Notes: generated by a model not told the origin, from the letters alone. 64,000 bases of DNA from DASYAN01 sp963727755 (GCA_963727755.1 CAVSHN010000017.1:248001-312000); one strand, 5' to 3'. Positions 38,641 through 48,154 are shown, counted from the stretch's first letter. Numbers and translations are program-made.

Positions 38641-39625
38641 ACTAGCTTCGGGTACATCCTGAATATTAAACCAATAGGCATTGTTTACATAAGGAGTTTG
38701 CTTAAACCGAGTATTATGCGATTTGAAGGTTTGCAGCCTGTATGCTCTCAGAAACATTGCCCGTTGAACAACCCACTTCGGTGATGGTACTTTTTTTGGT
38801 GGTTGCTACACCTTCAAAGGCCACATATGCGTTGCGAATATATTTTAAACAGGTACTAATTTTTTGCGAACTGGTGCTTGTAAAACCATCAATATAGATG
38901 TGCTGACCAATCCCGTATAAGGGATAGGAGCCATATGTGGCCCTAATGGTATCCCATTGGGCGTACCTTTGGCCTTGTTGGTAGGTGTGTGTCAGATAGT
39001 CCGCCCCGCTCGATACTGAGGTAATACGATTACGACTATGTTGCAACGAAGTGATCCCTCCAGAGATGAAGGTCAAACCGGATAATCCGGCTTTTATTGT
39101 ATCTTCATAGACGTGGCGAAGCAACCAAGCTAAATTCGAGGGATAAATCGTACTTCCTCCCACGTTTGGTTCATTCCAGATTTCCCATGTCGTGATCTTT
39201 CCTGCGTAATGACTGGCAAGAACAACAGCAGCATTGAGTGATAAAGCTCTCATGTAGTCATTATCCCCATTGCCACCCGCATTTTCTGCATTATTCGCCG
39301 TCCACAGTGACGAGCTACCCGGCCCGAAAATTCGTTGTTGATCAGACCAGAGCTGTAAGCCTCGGGTTTGGGCATCCTTGAATCACTTGGTCGTATTGAT
39401 ACAGAGCCGTTGTTCCATTGCAGCCTGGATTTATCCAATCCTGATAGCAATCCCCTAATCTGAAACCAATCCGTACCCATCCAGCACCAGCTTCTTAAAT
39501 CGCTGGTAACTGACTTTGTGACGAGTGGGTGAACGTAATACTTCCACCATTACTAATCACCCATCCTCCTTGCAAGCCCTGATTCCCTAAGGCCGCTACC
39601 GCTTCAGATGCAGTCGCCTCATACA
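38641..39625 (-). pseudogene. glycoside hydrolase-like gene, multiply frameshifted
   Basis: The longest frame (39253-38714) has ITTWEIWNEPN, the acid/base motif of clan GH-A hydrolases, then LYGIGQHIYIDGF and STITEVGCSTGN, where the nucleophile Glu would lie. The C-terminus, in another frame, reads AYWFNIQDVPEASLYFGLQ. The N-terminus, again shifted, has AGAGWVRIGFRLGD and LGNQGLQGGW. At least three frame changes, plus one in-frame stop, indicate a pseudogene of a GH39/GH5-like enzyme. Confidence 0.7.
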
Positions 39626-40189
39626 TGTAGATCTCCCTCTCAGCTGCCCCTCTCGGGCAGCAAGAAACGTCTGAGCTTCCTTGAAGATGCTCTCAGTAAA
39701 AGGCAGCTCACAGCGGAAAACGATGAGCACAAACATGCCTCTATCTCATGCCTGGCATGAGTGGCTTCAACAAGGGACATTGCTCAACAATAACCGAAGA
39801 CAAACGCTTTCGAGAAAGCTCCTGGAAAGTAGAAGAGACGAACGACGAAACACAGGTAGCTGAGGGTCATTGAGGGGAAGAAAGGGTCATGTCCCCTTCA
39901 TCCTGACAACCCATCATTAGCCAAGCTTATCATAGTTTGATGTGTAGCAACCAGTTGCTTTCTCATTCCTTATGAGGTAATTATAGCAGATGCCCTGCTA
40001 TTTGTCAATCATTTCTTGAGAGAAGAAACGCTTGCTTAAGTACTCTCTAATTCGATTAGAAATCTGTTTACAATTTAATTTAGGTAACTATTCAGGTACC
40101 TTTGAGAAGTCAGCTATCCTCTCCCCTTGAACGGTTGGATTGATCTCGATATTACTTACATATCTAAAATTTCTACTTATATTTAGCTA
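39626..40189. other. gene-free stretch
   Basis: A 60-codon plus-strand frame at 39681-39863 has no good ribosome binding site or known relative. Near the right end (40118-40165) the minus strand codes YVSNIEINPTVQGE, a second scrap of the alpha-hydroxy-acid oxidase, including the 27-bp repeat. Confidence 0.5.
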
Positions 40190-40218
40190 TTCACTTGCAT
40201 CTTTGGATATGTTATACT
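40190..40218 (+). promoter_or_regulatory. promoter of the DUF488 operon
   Basis: TTCACT (40190-40195) and TATACT (40213-40218), spacing 17 bp, with a TG extension before the -10 (TGTTATACT). The start would be about 40225, 36 nt before the ATG. Confidence 0.55.
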
Positions 40219-40260
40219 AGCGCCAAACACAGTTATCTCGACGTTGGAAGAGGCAATTCA

Positions 40261-40899
40261 ATGGCAAATACAAATACCTCTCTTGGAAATGAAAACTCTG
40301 AGTTACTCACAATCTTCTCGATTGGTCATTCTAACCAGTCGATAGAAACCTTCCTTGCACTCCTGCGACAGCATGGGATACAAGTACTCGTTGATGTGAG
40401 ATCAAGTCCATATTCCAAGTATGTTCCACATTTCAATAGTACCAAATTGGCAGTCACAGTCGAACAAATTGACATCGAATACAAATTCATGGGCCAGGAA
40501 CTGGGAGGACGACCAGATGGCGACGAATTTTATGATGCGGATGACCATGTCCTCTACAAGCGAGTTGCGGAATCTGCGCTTTTCCTCAAAGGTATCCAGC
40601 GCCTCATGGATATCGGTGCCGCATCTCACACTGCCATCATGTGCAGCGAAGAAGACCCCGCAATTTGCCATCGACATCTCTTGATAGGTCATGTGCTTAC
40701 TGAGCAAGGCGTTGACCTGCTTCATATTCGAGGGGATGGCCATCTGCAAAATGAGAAAGATGTGGATTTTCATGAAGAAAAACCTTTTTATGCACAATCT
40801 CTGTGGGGAGATGAGCTATCAGATCAGGAGGAAGACACATGGAGATCTATACGGTCGGTTTCACGAAGAAAACAGCAGCCCAATTCTTCGGATCTCTAA
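40261..40899 (+). CDS. DUF488 family protein (first of two)
   Basis: 212 residues from the ATG at 40261 (MANTNTSLGNENSELL), preceded by GGAAGAGG. FSIGHSNQSIETFLALLRQH, VLVDVRSSPYSKYVPHFN and IMCSEEDPAICHRHLLIGHV are the three DUF488 blocks, the last being the Cys-x8-Cys-His-Arg motif. The last 20 residues overlap the start of the next gene in another frame. Role unknown; these proteins occur in conflict-system neighbourhoods. Confidence 0.8.
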   Translation: MANTNTSLGNENSELLTIFSIGHSNQSIETFLALLRQHGIQVLVDVRSSPYSKYVPHFNSTKLAVTVEQIDIEYKFMGQELGGRPDGDEFYDADDHVLYKRVAESALFLKGIQRLMDIGAASHTAIMCSEEDPAICHRHLLIGHVLTEQGVDLLHIRGDGHLQNEKDVDFHEEKPFYAQSLWGDELSDQEEDTWRSIRSVSRRKQQPNSSDL

Positions 40900-41276
40900 G
40901 ACAGGCCAATATTAAACGCCTCGTCGATGTCAGATTGAATAATTCATCTCAATTGGCTGGTTTCGCAAAAAAAGATGATTTGCCTTTCTTTCTTGCAGAA
41001 ATCTGTCAGATAGAGTATCAGCATGAGCCTTTACTGGCACCTACACAAGATATGCTTGATGCCTATAAAAAACAAAAAGGAAGCTGGCTGGATTATCAGC
41101 AACGCTTCTTAACACTTATGAGGGAGCGAAGAGTTGAAGAAAGAATTAACCCAAAGTTGTTTGAAATACCAACGGTCCTACTCTGTAGTGAAGCAACCGC
41201 AGAACATTGCCATCGACGCCTTGTCGTAGAATATCTTCAGGAAAAGTGGGGAAACCTGAAGATTATACATATATAA
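40839..41276 (+). CDS. DUF488 family protein (second of two)
   Basis: 145 residues, ATG at 40839 with AGGAGG 8 nt upstream. It starts MEIYTVGFTKKTAAQFFGSL, then IKRLVDVRLNNSSQLAGFAK and LLCSEATAEHCHRRLVVEYL. It overlaps the preceding gene by 61 nt, which implies translational coupling. The two paralogues in a row, followed by the DuOB-like gene, form a conserved-looking module. Confidence 0.82.
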   Translation: MEIYTVGFTKKTAAQFFGSLRQANIKRLVDVRLNNSSQLAGFAKKDDLPFFLAEICQIEYQHEPLLAPTQDMLDAYKKQKGSWLDYQQRFLTLMRERRVEERINPKLFEIPTVLLCSEATAEHCHRRLVVEYLQEKWGNLKIIHI

Positions 41277-41391
41277 TGGTTTTTCATTCGTAATATGCAA
41301 TAATACTTCAAGAATATCTCTGTCCCTAGATAAGACAGAGGGAAAGCGAAAAGATTAACCAGTATTGATTTTGCACTAAGGGGGAAAGAAA

Positions 41392-42078
41392 ATGCAGATT
41401 GTGGTGAATCATTTGACAAGGATGCAGCCAGGATATATTTGTGTTGCAGGCATCAATATATCAAACGGTCAGCATATTCGCCCGGTACAACAGGGGAGAT
41501 TAACCACTCACTACCTCGCTCTCAATGGCGGCCCATTTGGCATGGCATCTCTGGTAGACTTAGGTCCGGTTAAATACTGCGGACATCCGCCAGAATTAGA
41601 AGATCACTCTTTCCATTTTCTCAATGTAAACCCTATCGGTCTCATGCCTCCAGAGCAATTTTCGGAGCAGCTCCAAATTGTTGCACGAAGGAGTATCACA
41701 GAGATTTTCGGCTCCGCAATCAAATCTTTTGGGCGTGGATGCATTGTTGATGTAGGGGAAGGAGAAGCTTCATTAGGATGCTTGATACCTGCCGCTCCAC
41801 CCACATTGCTTGTGACAAGCAATGGCCAAATTCGAGCCGATATTACAGATGGAATTTTTACTGTTAATCTATCAGTTACAGATATTCGACTGTATGAGAC
41901 AGATCATAAAACTCCTAAAGAAAACCTCATCCAGCAGATCAATACACGAGTACAAAGCGGGATTCCTGTTATTGTTGGCGTCGGGCTAACACGACCATGG
42001 AAACATCCTGATAACATAGTAGAGAGACACTATCTGCAAGTCAATAATTTCCATTTGCAGGACCATCTTGTGTGGTAG
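41392..42078 (+). CDS. dual-OB-domain-like protein of the DUF488 module
   Basis: 228 residues from the ATG at 41392, after AAGGGGGAAAG. The start MQIVVNHLTRMQPGYICVAG and HIRPVQQGRLTTHYLALNGG match what I remember as the dual OB domain family, thought to bind nucleic acid. The C-terminal VGLTRPWK and HYLQVNNFHLQDH complete it. It ends 22 nt before the convergent membrane gene. Its 3' end is duplicated at 37.8 kb. Confidence 0.65.
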   Translation: MQIVVNHLTRMQPGYICVAGINISNGQHIRPVQQGRLTTHYLALNGGPFGMASLVDLGPVKYCGHPPELEDHSFHFLNVNPIGLMPPEQFSEQLQIVARRSITEIFGSAIKSFGRGCIVDVGEGEASLGCLIPAAPPTLLVTSNGQIRADITDGIFTVNLSVTDIRLYETDHKTPKENLIQQINTRVQSGIPVIVGVGLTRPWKHPDNIVERHYLQVNNFHLQDHLVW

Positions 42079-42099
42079 CAGTGAAAACGAATTCTCTAC

Positions 42100-43215
42100 T
42101 TACCGACCACGAGAGAGCGTCCGAGCAGCAACAAACACGGAAATGAACATGCCAATGACTATAAGCAACCAGGAATTCCAAGGGGTATTAAAAGGAGAAA
42201 GCAGCATGAAGAATAATGCAGGCGCGAATACGGCAAGGTAAAAGCCCCAAAAGAGCAGTGTCAGGAACATCACGATAACCCCAAACACAACGAGACGACT
42301 AGGAAGCTGGGTAAATCGCAGCCATTTGTCTGGGATGGTAGCTTGGCGAATGGCAGTATTAATCGCTATAGTACAGATCATGGGAATGCCACACAGGAAC
42401 ACTACGAGAACTAGGTTGCCCAGGTTACCTATGATGGGAATACTATACAAAAGCACAGCGCCTATCACGCTGCTTATAAAATCGATGAAGGCGAACGAAC
42501 CTAGACTACTCAAGAATATACTAAAGATGATGGAAACTAGCAGCAACGCAATTGCAGCAAATGGGAGGAGAAGGCCCAGGCGAATCCTCGGCGGAGGCGT
42601 TAATCGCCAGACGACAACAGTGAGGAAGAGATCAGCCAATAAGATGATAAGCGATGCAAGCCTAAATATATGGAAGGCTGGAATAACAAGCAATGCCGCA
42701 ATCGCGAGAAATGGAAGAAAGCGAAGGAAACGACTACGTGGCAGCAATCGCCAAGTCACAAGAGCTAGTGGGACACATGTCAATAACATGAGAAGTGATG
42801 CAAGATTGAGTAGAGGGTTGATCAGAGCAACCAGCGGAAGTATGATTGCAAGAAATGGGATGGCGAGGAGGAAACGACTACGAGGCGTCGATTGCCAAGT
42901 CACAAGAGCTAGTGGGATACCCGTAAACAAGACAACTCCTAACACGAGTGCCGCACTAGCTAGGATGACTTGCCCTGCTAGCGTAAAGACTGGCTCCGTC
43001 GCTATTATCTCATTAACTGGTAAACTCTGCGATAAGCCGAAGAAAAAGAAAGCCATGACGAGCGAGCAAATCGCAGCTGAGAAGATTCTCGTCAACTGAA
43101 CCGCAGTGGGAAGCGAGGAATGTCCACCGCTCGCCGAGGCTGCTCCATGCAAAAGCCCTTGTCTCGGTTCTACGCTTTGTTGATCCATCTGTTCAAAATC
43201 AAAGATCTGGCTCAT
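42100..43215 (-). CDS. multi-spanning membrane protein of unknown function
   Basis: 371 residues with about ten hydrophobic segments after a 35-residue polar N-terminus. It contains near-repeats of a PLALVTWxxxPRSRFL segment (three times) and ends MFISVFVAARTLSRGR. The internal repeats suggest duplication of a helical pair. No transporter motif is recognised. The antisense frame of similar length is a shadow. Its end was copied to 37.9 kb. Confidence 0.65.
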   Translation of the reverse strand: MSQIFDFEQMDQQSVEPRQGLLHGAASASGGHSSLPTAVQLTRIFSAAICSLVMAFFFFGLSQSLPVNEIIATEPVFTLAGQVILASAALVLGVVLFTGIPLALVTWQSTPRSRFLLAIPFLAIILPLVALINPLLNLASLLMLLTCVPLALVTWRLLPRSRFLRFLPFLAIAALLVIPAFHIFRLASLIILLADLFLTVVVWRLTPPPRIRLGLLLPFAAIALLLVSIIFSIFLSSLGSFAFIDFISSVIGAVLLYSIPIIGNLGNLVLVVFLCGIPMICTIAINTAIRQATIPDKWLRFTQLPSRLVVFGVIVMFLTLLFWGFYLAVFAPALFFMLLSPFNTPWNSWLLIVIGMFISVFVAARTLSRGR

Positions 43216-43506
43216 ACTATTTCCTCTGAGCAGGATGGATCATCATCTAAGAAAACGCCATCAGATCCCTTGGCGATTCCTGACGAATCCCTCGATTACA
43301 CTATATCACTAGTGTACCAGATGAACAAGGAAGGTTGCAAGGAGAAGAGCACTTATAATTTACGATATATTCGCCTCCAAGAAAGGGGCACAGCCGCACA
43401 GCCAAAAACTGTTGCTTTTTCACTCTCACTAGTTTATAATTGAATAAACACTAGCTCATCCGCCATGTGTGGAAGGAGTAACGGTGTCGTCCTGCAAAGG
43501 ACGGCA
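43216..43506. other. intergenic region
   Basis: No gene seen. GTCCTGCAAAGGAC near 43489-43502 is a small hairpin below the next gene but lacks a T-run. Confidence 0.4.
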
Positions 43507-43998
43507 CTAGCCTTTTTCCTGCATGTATTCCTCATATTCTCGACGTAGCTTTCGCCTTCGATGTTCTTGTTCCACACAATATGCTGTCCATAAAAGTATA
43601 TACTCATTGCGATCAGCCAAGATGACCACATAACTAAAATCTTCCAGAGCAATAACTATTCTTTGTTCCCCCTTTCGCGCAGTTTTCCAGCACTTTGTAA
43701 GCCTATATTTGCTGGCTTCAATAACTGCACGAGGCCAGCGAATACGTTCACATCGGCGAAAATCTGGCACACGCTCGCTCTCTACTTCACCTTCAGAAAT
43801 AATATGCCAAAAAGTTGCCTCTTTGCCCTTTAATATCGGATGCCTCTTCAAGCCAAAACGCCTATCTTCAAAATATGGCTTAGAAGCAACAAAATCTTGG
43901 TAAAAACACTGGTAAATTGCTTCCAGATACTGATCCCAATCATTTTGATAATCTTGCATCAACATCAGTGGAGGAAGCCAGTCACAATTACTATTCAT
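43507..43998 (-). CDS. conserved hypothetical protein
   Basis: 163 residues. The central region FGLKRHPILKGKEATFWHII, then ERIRWPRAVIEA and YVVILADRNEYILLWTAY, looks like a compact RelE/EndoU-type nuclease fold seen in hypothetical proteins from Cyanobacteria and Chloroflexota, but I would not claim activity. The C-terminus is charged (EQEHRRRKLRREYEEYMQ). The ATG at 43998 has no strong ribosome binding site. Confidence 0.55.
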   Translation of the reverse strand: MNSNCDWLPPLMLMQDYQNDWDQYLEAIYQCFYQDFVASKPYFEDRRFGLKRHPILKGKEATFWHIISEGEVESERVPDFRRCERIRWPRAVIEASKYRLTKCWKTARKGEQRIVIALEDFSYVVILADRNEYILLWTAYCVEQEHRRRKLRREYEEYMQEKG

Positions 43999-44005
43999 CC
44001 CAAAC

Positions 44006-44706
44006 TTATCCCGCTTTCTGCTGGAATAAGTTGATCTTCTCCTCGCGCAATAATGTCTTTTTTGTTAGACTATAGTGAGATCTAAGTTGAATTTCTTTCA
44101 ATCAGAGTTTGTTTAGCTTTGCTTGTATGAAGATCACGATTTGCATAATTTACGGCACCAATTAGCAAGTCAGCTAATTGTAGTTGTTCTACTTCATGTG
44201 AGCGTATTGCTTGAATACGCGTAACAATTTTGCGTTCAAAATCATACATGTTATTATCTAAAGCTTTATACAAATTTTTTATCTTATCACCGCTTTTTGT
44301 ATCCTTGATGTCAAGGTAAATTCTGAATTCATCTTTAGGCTTGAGTAATGCTTCCAATAGATCAAAGTACATTGTGTAGTACCAAGCGCTATAATCTTGC
44401 GCTAAGTCTTGATGATATAATCTCGATTTATTTGGTATGATTAGTGCACGGAAATGCAGATTCATCATTATCAAAAAAATAATCTATGAGATCTTTATAA
44501 AACAAAAGTTTAGCGGGAGATACTTTTGACCATTTTACTTCAAAGTTTGGCGGAAGTCCATGACGAAGTTTAATCTCGCGAAGACGCATAGCAATTTCTT
44601 TGGTTTTCTCAAGTGAACACCAAATAGCACCTAATACCATAACTTGCTGATGATCATTTTGCAAGTGGCAACTTTCATCGCAATAAATGTTGTAGATACC
44701 CCCCAT
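44006..44706 (-). CDS. DUF3800 family protein, two one-base frameshifts
   Basis: It begins MGGIYNIYCDESCHLQNDH, where YxDES is the RNase H-like acidic motif of DUF3800. A surplus base at 44461-44462 breaks the frame before LHFRALIIPNKSRLYHQ; a second at 44092-44094 breaks it after TLIER, after which the natural end reads SHYSLTKKTLLREEKINLFQ and stops at 44006. The catalytic-like LQLADLLIGAVNYANR is intact. After correction it has about 232 residues. DUF3800 proteins are widespread in defence and mobile regions. Confidence 0.75.
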
Positions 44707-44741
44707 ATTCTAAGCCTCACTAACGTCAAAAAGGGCTATGT

Positions 44742-44767
44742 AGTGCTTTTCCCATGGGAAAAGCACT
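44742..44767. terminator. terminator of the ribosomal operon
   Basis: A perfect 26-nt palindrome with arms AGTGCTTTTCC and GGAAAAGCACT, lying 14 nt below the rpsI stop. The flanks are pyrimidine-rich on both sides, so it may work in both directions, also closing off the DUF3800 side. Confidence 0.8.
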
Positions 44768-44780
44768 TCTTTTCTTCTGA

Positions 44781-45191
44781 TTAGCGCTTTGTATACTGTG
44801 GAGCCTTGCGAGCACGCTTGAGACCTGGCTTTTTGCGTTCCTTCATGCGAGGATCGCGTGTCAGGAAGCCTGCCTTGCGCAGAGGATGCTTGGCATCCGG
44901 GTCCATACGCACTAGAGCACGGGCCAAGGCATGACGAATCGCCCCAGCTTGACCACTGGAGCCTCCACCAACTACCCGTACGGTCACGTTATACTTATTG
45001 CCCAGATCCAGCACTCGGAAGGGTGCAGCAATAGTAGCTATATGCGCTTCACGCTGTCCAAAATAGCTCTGAGCCGGTCTGCCATTGACGGTGATACTCC
45101 CATCTCCATTGGGAAAGATACGCACACGAGCAACAGCTGTCTTGCGGCGACCCATCCCGTAGTAGTAATCACCCCTATTGGTTTCAGTCAA
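44781..45191 (-). CDS. rpsI: ribosomal protein S9
   Basis: 136 residues with YYGMGRRKTAVARVRIFPNG and the C-terminal basic tail GLKRARKAPQYTKR, which reaches the P-site tRNA. Normal length. Last gene of the cluster, 19 nt after rplM. Confidence 0.97.
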   Translation of the reverse strand: MTETNRGDYYYGMGRRKTAVARVRIFPNGDGSITVNGRPAQSYFGQREAHIATIAAPFRVLDLGNKYNVTVRVVGGGSSGQAGAIRHALARALVRMDPDAKHPLRKAGFLTRDPRMKERKKPGLKRARKAPQYTKR

Positions 45192-45210
45192 GGTAATTTC
45201 TCCTCTTCTT

Positions 45211-45681
45211 TTACTTTGCCTCAGTGTACTCTTTCAACAATGCCTCAGGTCCCGCCCAAACGACTGGCTGCTGAGCCTGATGTGGATGGTTTGGACCTGC
45301 ATAGACCTTCAGATGCTCCATAATCCGAGCACCTAGCCGATTGTGCATCACCATACCACGCACAGCATGCTCAATAGCACGCTCAGGGAATTTGCCTTCA
45401 AGCACCTGACGTAGTGTCTGTTGCTTCAAGCCACCAGGATACTGCGAATGACGATAGTAGATTTTCTGATCCAAACGGTTACGAGTCACTGCAACCTTAT
45501 CAGCATTGATCACGATCACAAAATCACCACTATTGAGATGAGGCGTAAAAGTTGGTTTATGCTTTCCACGCAAAATTTGCGCGATCTGCGCCGCCAGACG
45601 GCCCAGAACCTGCCCCTTGGCATCAATGACATACCATTTGGGTTGCAGGTCAGCGGCCTTGGCGCTATATGTCTTTGTCAT
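45211..45681 (-). CDS. rplM: ribosomal protein L13
   Basis: 156 residues: WYVIDAKGQVLGRLAAQIAQ, NADKVAVTRNRLDQKIYYRH and VRGMVMHNRLGARIMEHLKV are the L13 blocks. Its start overlaps the end of truA by 17 nt. It binds 23S rRNA early in assembly of the large subunit. Confidence 0.97.
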   Translation of the reverse strand: MTKTYSAKAADLQPKWYVIDAKGQVLGRLAAQIAQILRGKHKPTFTPHLNSGDFVIVINADKVAVTRNRLDQKIYYRHSQYPGGLKQQTLRQVLEGKFPERAIEHAVRGMVMHNRLGARIMEHLKVYAGPNHPHQAQQPVVWAGPEALLKEYTEAK

Positions 45682-46489
45682 CGTTCATTACTCCAAATAT
45701 CTCAGGATATCTAACCTGTACCAGACACAGCCCATGTGGAGGGGCCGCTGAACCAGGATGGCCTTTCTCCGCACGTTGCACGATTACGGCAAATTCTTCT
45801 AGGCTGAGACGCTTCTGTCCAACTAAAAGGAGCGTACCAACCATTCTGCGAACCTGCCCCGTGAGAAAAGCATTGGCCATAAAATCACAATAGATGAGTT
45901 CTCGCTGCGTCTCATCGCGTACGCAACATGCCTCTAGCATGGTACGAACACAATGATGCGATCTAGATGCCACCGTATGCCCCTTGGAATTTGCGTTTAA
46001 ATCTTCGGGACTGTGTCCAAAGGCCCCAAAATCTTTGGTCCCCACCAATGAGCGACATGCTTCCTGCATAAGGTCAACATCTAACTCACGAGGATAGTGG
46101 TAACTGTACCTCGCCCGCAAAGCCGTTGGTGCCAGATCATTCCAAATTGTATAGCGATAAGCACGGCTCAGAGCACTAAAGCGTGCGTGGAAACGTTCTG
46201 GAACTTCTCGTGCCCAGCGCACCGCGATCGTAGTGGGCAAGACAGCATTCAGAGCACGTTGCCATATTTCAGGTGTCAAACGAGCATCGGTCCGAAAGTG
46301 GATTACCTGTCCGCTGGCATGCACTCCCGCATCGGTACGACCAGCAGAATTGACTACCACAAAAACGCTACCGATGCGCTCAATTGCTGCCTCCAATACC
46401 CCCTGCACCGTTGGACCATGGTGTTCAGGTTGACGCTGAAAGCCATGGTAGTTAGTGCCATCGTACTCAATACCGCATGCAATGTTCAT
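45665..46489 (-). CDS. truA: tRNA pseudouridine(38-40) synthase TruA
   Basis: 274 residues. IEYDGTNYHGFQRQP at the start and VNSAGRTDAGVHASGQVIHF with the catalytic Asp in GRTDAGVHA. FLTGQVRRMVGTLL is the C-terminal signature. It modifies U38-U40 in the tRNA anticodon arm. Embedded in the ribosomal operon between L17 and L13, a common arrangement. Confidence 0.96.
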   Translation of the reverse strand: MNIACGIEYDGTNYHGFQRQPEHHGPTVQGVLEAAIERIGSVFVVVNSAGRTDAGVHASGQVIHFRTDARLTPEIWQRALNAVLPTTIAVRWAREVPERFHARFSALSRAYRYTIWNDLAPTALRARYSYHYPRELDVDLMQEACRSLVGTKDFGAFGHSPEDLNANSKGHTVASRSHHCVRTMLEACCVRDETQRELIYCDFMANAFLTGQVRRMVGTLLLVGQKRLSLEEFAVIVQRAEKGHPGSAAPPHGLCLVQVRYPEIFGVMNDDKDI

Positions 46490-46536
46490 GCTTCAATTGC
46501 CTAATTGCCAATTCCCTTTTACCAAATGAACGATTA

Positions 46537-47163
46537 CTATACAAGGGAAATCTGCGCAATTTCAGCCGCGTCACCTTTCCGGCGACCCAGTTTCGTGATA
46601 CGTGTATAGCCACCAGGGCGACCAAGATAGCGAGGAGCCAATTCCTCAAACATCTTCTTCATAACTAGCTCATCAGGCAAAGAACGCAAGATCAAACGGC
46701 GAGCACACAGTTCAATGACCATAGCCTCATAAGCTGCCTGAAGCGCTTTGGCAGCTTCTTCTTCATCCGAGAAGATACTCAAGAGGTCCTCACGTCGAAC
46801 CTTGAGTTTGTCTTCGAGAAACTTACGACCCCTCTCAGTCAGGGGAGCCTTCTGCTGCTCAGCACGCTCTTCATTAGTAGCTACTTTTTGATCTAGAGAG
46901 AAATGCCCCTTACGAGCAAACGCGAGGATCAGAGCAGCCTTCTCCTCGTCAGGCACGGCAGCGGCCAGATGCTTGCGAGCATCCTCACGGCCCTTGACGG
47001 CCACCGTAATTAATTTCTCAACTTCACCTTGAATAGCATGCACACGTGCCTTTGTGCTTTCGATACGGTCATAGCGGATGAGATCCTTCATCAAACTACG
47101 CCGTACAGAGCGACGGCGCGGCTCAGGCATATTCATCCGGTTACCAGCGATTCGGTGCCTCAA
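46537..47163 (-). CDS. rplQ: ribosomal protein L17 with a large internal insertion
   Basis: The start is TTG at 47163, 6 nt after GGAGG and directly behind the rpoA stop; it reads MRHRIAGNRMNMPEPRRRSV. The family's N-terminal half ends at EKLITVAVKGRED and the C-terminal half resumes at MKKMFEELAPRYLGRPGGYT. In between lie about 80-90 extra residues, Ala/Glu/Lys-rich and helical (KAALILAFARKGHFSLDQKV, EEEAAKALQAAYEAM). The protein is 208 residues against about 120 in E. coli. Confidence 0.93.
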   Translation of the reverse strand: MRHRIAGNRMNMPEPRRRSVRRSLMKDLIRYDRIESTKARVHAIQGEVEKLITVAVKGREDARKHLAAAVPDEEKAALILAFARKGHFSLDQKVATNEERAEQQKAPLTERGRKFLEDKLKVRREDLLSIFSDEEEAAKALQAAYEAMVIELCARRLILRSLPDELVMKKMFEELAPRYLGRPGGYTRITKLGRRKGDAAEIAQISLV

Positions 47164-47164
47164 C

Positions 47165-48154
47165 TTATTCCTCCATTTCTTGCTCGTCGTCCATATCGGC
47201 TCCGACAGCACTAGTCCGCGGATTGGGCAAGAAGTTGCGAGCGAGCAAGCGCTCACGTAACTCCTGTAAACTCTTCTCACCAAAGTTGCGCACGCCCAGC
47301 AGATCATCTTCATTCATCGAGAGCACTTGACCCACTTTCGTAATATTACTGCGTTTGAGGCAGTTATAAGCACGAACTGAGAGATCTAGCTCCTCGATCG
47401 GCGTATCGAAAATCTTCTGCGGGATGGGCAGACTGCTCAGAGGTGCTTTGTCGATGTCGGCTATCTGGGCACGATAGTTAGCAAGCAACGTGAAATAGCG
47501 TACCAGGATATCCGCACTCTGACGGAGCGCCTCATCAGGTGTGATTGTACCATCCGTCGTGACTTCAAGAACGATCTTATCAAAATTGGTCATCTGGCCT
47601 ACACGCGTATGCTCAACGGCATAACTCACCCTCTGTACAGGCGTGTAGATAGCATCGATCGGGATCACACCAATCGGCTGATCTTCTTTGGGATCAGCAG
47701 GGACATACCCCCGACCAGTCTCAACGACCAGCTCCATATCCAGGCGAGCATTTTCACTATCGAGCGTTGCGATATGCAGCTCAGGATTGACAATTTCCAC
47801 AGTACTGGGAGCGATAATATCAGCCGCTGTTATCTCACGCTCACCGCTGACTTCCAGACGCATTGAGACAGGGTGGTCTGAAAAACAGCGTAAGCGCAAT
47901 TTTTTCACATTAAGCACGATATCGGTCACATCTTCCATTACATTGGGAATATCCTGGAACTCGTGTTGCACACCCTCGATTCGTATAGAGGTCACGGCAG
48001 CCCCTGGCAACGAAGAGAGCAAAACACGCCGCAAAGAGTTACCCAGGGTCCACCCATAACCTGCCTCTAACGGTTCAATGTCGTAGCTCGCATAATTTCC
48101 CTGAGTTTTTGTATTCTTAATGCGAGGCAGTGCAATATCCAGCAAGGTTCTCAC
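47165..48154 (-). CDS. rpoA: RNA polymerase alpha subunit
   Basis: 329 residues. The N-terminal dimerisation domain (EAGYGWTLGNSLRRVLLSSL) and the C-terminal domain (DLSVRAYNCLKRSNITKVGQ, NFGEKSLQELRERL) are complete, with an acidic tail. Length normal. It assembles the core enzyme and contacts upstream promoter DNA. Confidence 0.97.
   Translation of the reverse strand: MRTLLDIALPRIKNTKTQGNYASYDIEPLEAGYGWTLGNSLRRVLLSSLPGAAVTSIRIEGVQHEFQDIPNVMEDVTDIVLNVKKLRLRCFSDHPVSMRLEVSGEREITAADIIAPSTVEIVNPELHIATLDSENARLDMELVVETGRGYVPADPKEDQPIGVIPIDAIYTPVQRVSYAVEHTRVGQMTNFDKIVLEVTTDGTITPDEALRQSADILVRYFTLLANYRAQIADIDKAPLSSLPIPQKIFDTPIEELDLSVRAYNCLKRSNITKVGQVLSMNEDDLLGVRNFGEKSLQELRERLLARNFLPNPRTSAVGADMDDEQEMEE

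Noticed and set aside
42326..43099. 257-codon plus-strand frame
   Set aside because: Antisense shadow of the membrane gene; rich in Arg and Met, no start signal.
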